A stretch of DNA of 45,015 bases from NCBI GenBank assembly GCA_003427395.1, contig BFEA01000030.1:1220978-1265992 (forward strand). The letters run 5' to 3'. This document shows positions 41,319 to 45,015 of this stretch, in pieces (position 1 is the first letter of the stretch; each line of letters begins with the position of its first letter). The stretch is from Chara braunii. Its lineage: Eukaryota; Streptophyta; Charophyceae; Charales; Characeae. The notes below the pieces were generated by a model that saw only the letters and a list, made by a program, of their open reading frames with translations, made no database searches and was not told where the DNA came from. Position numbers and translations under genes: made by a program.

Positions 41319-42526
41319 ATGGACAAAAAATTCTTCAGTATGGCCCGGGTACGATCACACAGAACGACCATCGAAGCGCTGTACGACCCGCAGACTGGAC
41401 ACCAGGATACCATTACCTCCACTCCCCACTGCACGCAGATCGCAAGAACCTTCTACCAGGACCTGTTCACTTCAAGGTGTGCCTGGCAAGAGAGGAAGGT
41501 CAGGGAGGAAGAAATTGATGAATTGTTGAAACCATTGGAGAAAACCCTGACAGGACAACAGAAATCAGCGCTGGACCGACCCCTGTCGCAAAACGAAATT
41601 TGGACAGCAATGATGCAAATGGAGGAAGAGAAAACGTTGGGCATCGATGGGCTCCCTAAAGAATTTTGGGAGACCTTCTGGACCTTGATGGCCCCGGACC
41701 TCATGGAGTTCTATCAGCAGGTGTGGGAACACAGGGCGGATGGGGGAGTTGGTGGGACAGGAGGTCCTTACCTTATTCCACAAAAAAGGAGACAAGATGG
41801 ATATCCGAAACTATCAACCAATAACGCTACTCACAGTAGTGTACAAATTGCTAGCAAAAGCACTGGCAAACCGGCTGCTCCCAACCTTGGAAGATATAAT
41901 CCACCCAACACAAACCAGTTTTGTCTCAGGGCGCAGGATTCACGATAATATTTTGTTAGTCAACGAACTTCTGAGATTAACGAGACAGGATAAACAAAAT
42001 GCAGCGGTGATCTTCATAGATTTTGAAAAGGCATATGACCACGTGGACTGGCTTTTTCTGGACAAATGCATGGACAAAATGAATATTGGACCTGTCTTCC
42101 GTCGCTGGACTGAAATACTGCACCACAACGCTACCACCTCTGTCCAAGTTAATGGAACGGTCGGTCCGCCAAGGGGACCCGTTGGCTCCCTTCTTGTTTA
42201 TTATTGTGATGGAGTCACTGGCAGCAAACCTCCGAGCCAACAAAGACCTGAGGAAACTGCAAATCTCAGCCATCCCAGAAGATGCAATCCCTATCTGTTC
42301 GATGTTTGCAGATGGCCTCACACTCGTACTTGACGCGACCACAACAAATATGGAAGAGATCAGGCGATTATTCGATCAGTTCACAGCGGTCTCCGACATG
42401 ACCGTTAACTGGGGTAAGAAAACCCTGGGGTGGTGGATTCACCACCAAGGGGCACGCCCCCCGGAGCAGCCACGAGTTAAATGGCTCCCAGAACGGGCCC
42501 CGTCAAGGTGCTGGGAATTATGTTAA
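41319..42526 (+). pseudogene. Reverse transcriptase of LINE-3el, active site altered
   Basis: Motif 0/1 (LSQNEIWTAMMQMEEEKTLG, IDGLPKEFW) is in frame 41319 on. After a frameshift near 41740: LTLFHKKGDKMDIRNYQPIT, PTQTSFVSGRRIHDNILLVN and motif A FIDFEKAYDHVDW with its Asp. After another near 42170: DPLAPFLFIIVMESLA and motif C reading FADG (Gly codon 42314-42316) instead of FADD, then MTVNWGKK. The order and spacing are those of L1 RTs. The second catalytic Asp is lost. Confidence 0.85.
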
Positions 42527-43249
42527 CGGCTGTGGGCAAACCTGCGTAAAATGACGAATGGATTTTGAAACCTGCATTGGAGAAGATGGCCCACTGGAAG
42601 GACCGTCACACCTCCCTTATTGGCAGGGCATTGGCGATCAACAACGTGGTACTGGCGGCCCTCTGGTATAAATCCGCAATTTGGGCTCTTAGTAAGGAGG
42701 TTGTCCAATCACTTAAACGGCAGCTAGCGGCCCTACTATGGAGAGGCAACGAAAATCTCGAATGTAATAAGTCGGGTGGCCTGGTCATCGGTGATCCAAC
42801 CCAAAGATAAAGGAGGCTTCGGGATCCTGGACCCAGACACCCAAGTCACGACATTAACAATTCAATGGGTGATGAGGTTACTCTTCACTCTACGTCTCCC
42901 GTGGCTGGCCTTGGCGTTGGAACAAATAGTTAGATTGGCTCCGCAGGCTCCACAGGGAGTGCACCCACTAACCTGGCTGGAATACCTCTTCTGGATGGTG
43001 CCACGGTCCCCCCGAAGGGGTCGACCGGAGGGTCGTGACACTACTCGCTCGGATCTGGTCCGGGATGACTTCTGGGCCCGCGTGTTGAAAGCCTGGCGCA
43101 GACTCCTGCTGCCTGACGAACCCCCGCCGTCCAGGTGGGACGAGGTGGCACGCCAGCCTTTATTTGGGAACCGGAGGATAACAGACTGGCACAGTAGGGT
43201 GTATCGTAGTTCAAGTGCCCCGTGGAACAACTGGTCAGAAGAGTTATAA
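42527..43249 (+). pseudogene. RT thumb and linker of LINE-3el
   Basis: Frame 42565-42810: LIGRALAINNVVLAALWYKS and LKRQLAALLWRGNE, the conserved thumb. Frame 42776-43249: KGGFGILDPDTQVTTLTIQW, then WARVLKAWRRLLLPDEPPP, the LINE linker also seen in LINE-1el and LINE-2el. A frameshift near 42790 separates them. Confidence 0.72.
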
Positions 43250-44636
43250 TCAGAATAAACGACAGATGGGATACTAGAGAAAGGAGATTGGAAATCCGCA
43301 CAACAATTAAGGACTACACTAAAGTACTGCCACAAGGTGGAGGAACATATTGAATCGCTGATCTTCGCCATCCCCCTGGACTGGGTGCGCATTCTACGAA
43401 AAGGGCCGCGATTGGCAGAGGGAGACTGGGTAGCGGTCCCGGGTGATCCGGAAAGCGTAGGTAACGTGGTGGAGGTACGGCCGGATGAGTCTCTGGTCAA
43501 TCTCTTCCACATGGACACGAACAATGTACTCACCCGGTACGCTCCAGATGTGACCAAATGGTGGAGAAACACCGACCTGCACAGGATTCGAGTGCTGACG
43601 GACAAGGAGGTGTGGATCGCATACCAACCAGACACCCCGTGGCAGAGCTCCCTTTGGACCCCGAGGAATGGCAATGGGCCCCGCCACGAAAATACAGGTC
43701 GAGGGAGAATAAAAAGCTACATTCCCTAACGGTGAAGGCCGCTTACCGTCTGCTGCGACCAAAGGTGAACCTAAAAGAAAGGGTGAAAGCTCGCTGGAAA
43801 GCCCACCTCAATCTGGGATCAGAAGCGATGCGCCCCATCCGATGGTTCACTGCCACAAGATCTAGACCGGCAAGGATGGCTTCGCTACAGTGGCAGGTAG
43901 AACACGGCTGCCTGCCCACCAATGACTGGCTCATAGATCGTACATGCTTGGAACAGAAAGGGAGGGCACTACCATGGTGTAAGTCGTGTCACTCAACGTT
44001 CCCCTCCCGCAAAATCCTGGAAACCATAGAGCATATATTCATGCAGTGTCTGGGGGCTGTTCTCACATGGCGTTAGTGGGACAAAATCTGGACACTATTG
44101 GGCACAGAATCTGTCTGGCCTTGGGATTGCAGGGCCATTTTATGCGAGGCATGGACCTCCCCCACTGATAATGTCTTTGAAAACAACATGTTTAAGTTAG
44201 GGAGGAGAGCGGTCATGTGGTCCCTCTGGAGAAAGCGCTGTATCCACGACATTGAGGGGGTCCGCAAAGCAGGGGAAGAAGCAACAGAGATGATAAAACA
44301 ATACATTCAACAAGAACTTACGATACAATTTCATAAAGTTAAAAACCGATTAGATTGGTTCCATACAGTAAAATACATAACACAGGCTATCCATCAATTC
44401 TCGGGGGAATGGCTGGGCGGTGAGAACGGGGGCTGAATAGCATCTATCCGATGGGAGGGCAGGCTCGCCCAGAAGGACAATCAGGCGGAACTCAAGAGAG
44501 ACTACTATATGTCTTTTAAGGATTGGACTAAGGTGGACGAGGACATCCCACTGAGACCACCCACAGAATTCCCGGATCCATTCCCGCCCCACCGACTGGC
44601 AATGGTTGATATGAAATGGTACGGAGCAGAGTGAGC
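43250..44636 (+). pseudogene. ORF2 C-terminus of LINE-3el with zinc tail
   Basis: Frame 43337-43729 (WVRILRKGPRLAEGDWVAVP) is a linker. Frame 43558-44076 contains WCKSCHSTFPSRKILETIEH followed by IFMQC, the zf-RVT zinc motif, preceded by MASLQWQVEHGCLPTNDWL, a standard lead-in. After a TAG in the Trp position near 44075, the same frame reads MWSLWRKRCIHDIEG and a helical end. It passes a TGA at 44434 and continues to a TGA at about 44633. Confidence 0.78.
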
Positions 44637-45015
44637 GGCGTGAGAGGAGCGAGCAAGCCTGCGGGCAGCCCACGGGCTGATGGGCAGGGGGTGAGAGCTA
44701 GCCACTAGGGGAACAGGTAAGATCTGGCAGTCGGAGGCAGACTCAAGAGGTGGCACTTCAAGCAGTAACAAACGTGGTGAAGCAGAGGAGAAAGGAGGAC
44801 GTGGGGACAGACGAGGGAAGAAGGAGTTACACTAGCGGACCAAACGACTGGGGACAAGGATAGCTGGGGAAGGGAGGAACTAGGGTGCAAAAGTGGGTAT
44901 TTGGCGCCTGTAACAGGGCGAGAGGTTCACTCCCCTGCTCAGTCAATCCTCTGGACTCCAGAGTAATCAATGCTGGCAGGCGTTTCCTGATTTTCTTCAA
45001 AAGCCTGTATATGGG
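44637..45015 (+). other. 3' UTR of LINE-3el to window edge
   Basis: No coding sense. It contains a purine-rich stretch and a GC-rich block (GGCGCCTGTAACAGGGCG). No A-tail is seen before the window ends. Confidence 0.5.

Larger units (their letters stand above)
36581..45015 (+). mobile_element. L1-type LINE (LINE-3el), 3' end beyond window
   Basis: A purine-rich 5' region, ORF1 with zinc knuckle, Gln/Glu/Pro-rich ORF1 tail, endonuclease, RT, zinc-binding tail and 3' UTR follow in L1 order on the plus strand. No poly-A is reached, so the element may extend past the window. Frames are broken many times. The 5' boundary is uncertain. Confidence 0.82.

Overview
This window contains no recognisable host gene. 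It is a nested pile of decayed retrotransposons from a eukaryotic nuclear genome. Evidence for that: Ty3/gypsy gag-pol modules with initiator-methionine tRNA primer sites, L1-type LINEs with an RNase-H-like/CCHC tail, long CT and CA microsatellites, and runs of N from scaffolding. The plant-type primer site, plant-L1-like LINE ORF1 proteins and coiled-coil gag suggest a streptophyte, most likely a charophyte alga with a repeat-rich genome such as Chara. That is an impression from family style, not a database result.

Layout. (1) 1-11689, + strand: a long Ty3/gypsy element (Ty3-A). It has the right part of a 5' LTR, primer site, gag, protease, reverse transcriptase/RNase H, and an integrase ORF that carries a PHD finger upstream of the integrase zinc domain. 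Unidentified post-integrase ORFs follow, one strongly acidic, then a 3' LTR whose sequence is itself part of an open reading frame. (2) 11690-12471: a probable LINE 3' relic, a degenerate tandem repeat and a 139-base gap. (3) 12472-18300, - strand: LINE-1el. ORF1 and endonuclease are readable but the reverse-transcriptase core is deleted. (4) 18301-19488: a minisatellite, a non-coding stretch and a perfect A33 tract. (5) 19489-25460, + strand: LINE-2el, with no endonuclease domain and mutated catalytic residues. (6) 26223-26884: a 508-bp-period repeat with hairpins and a hammerhead-ribozyme-like core. (7) 26883-36250, - strand: a second Ty3/gypsy element (Ty3-B) with both LTRs, primer site and likely polypurine tract, inserted in that repeat. 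(8) 36251-45015, + strand: LINE-3el with a purine-rich 5' region, ORF1, endonuclease, reverse transcriptase and 3' UTR reaching the window edge.

How the parts worked. In the Ty3 elements Gag would form the particle, protease would mature the polyprotein, RT/RNase H would copy RNA primed by tRNA-iMet, and integrase would insert the cDNA; the PHD finger would be a natural candidate for reading histone tails at target chromatin. In the LINEs ORF1 binds RNA, the AP-like endonuclease nicks DNA and the RT copies from the nick. Nearly all these genes are now broken, mostly by stop codons that look like C-to-T (or G-to-A) changes, plus frameshifts and deletions. The most interesting points are the PHD-integrase fusion, the LTR-resident ORF, the H-X6-C zinc knuckle shared by all three LINE ORF1s, and the hammerhead-like core.
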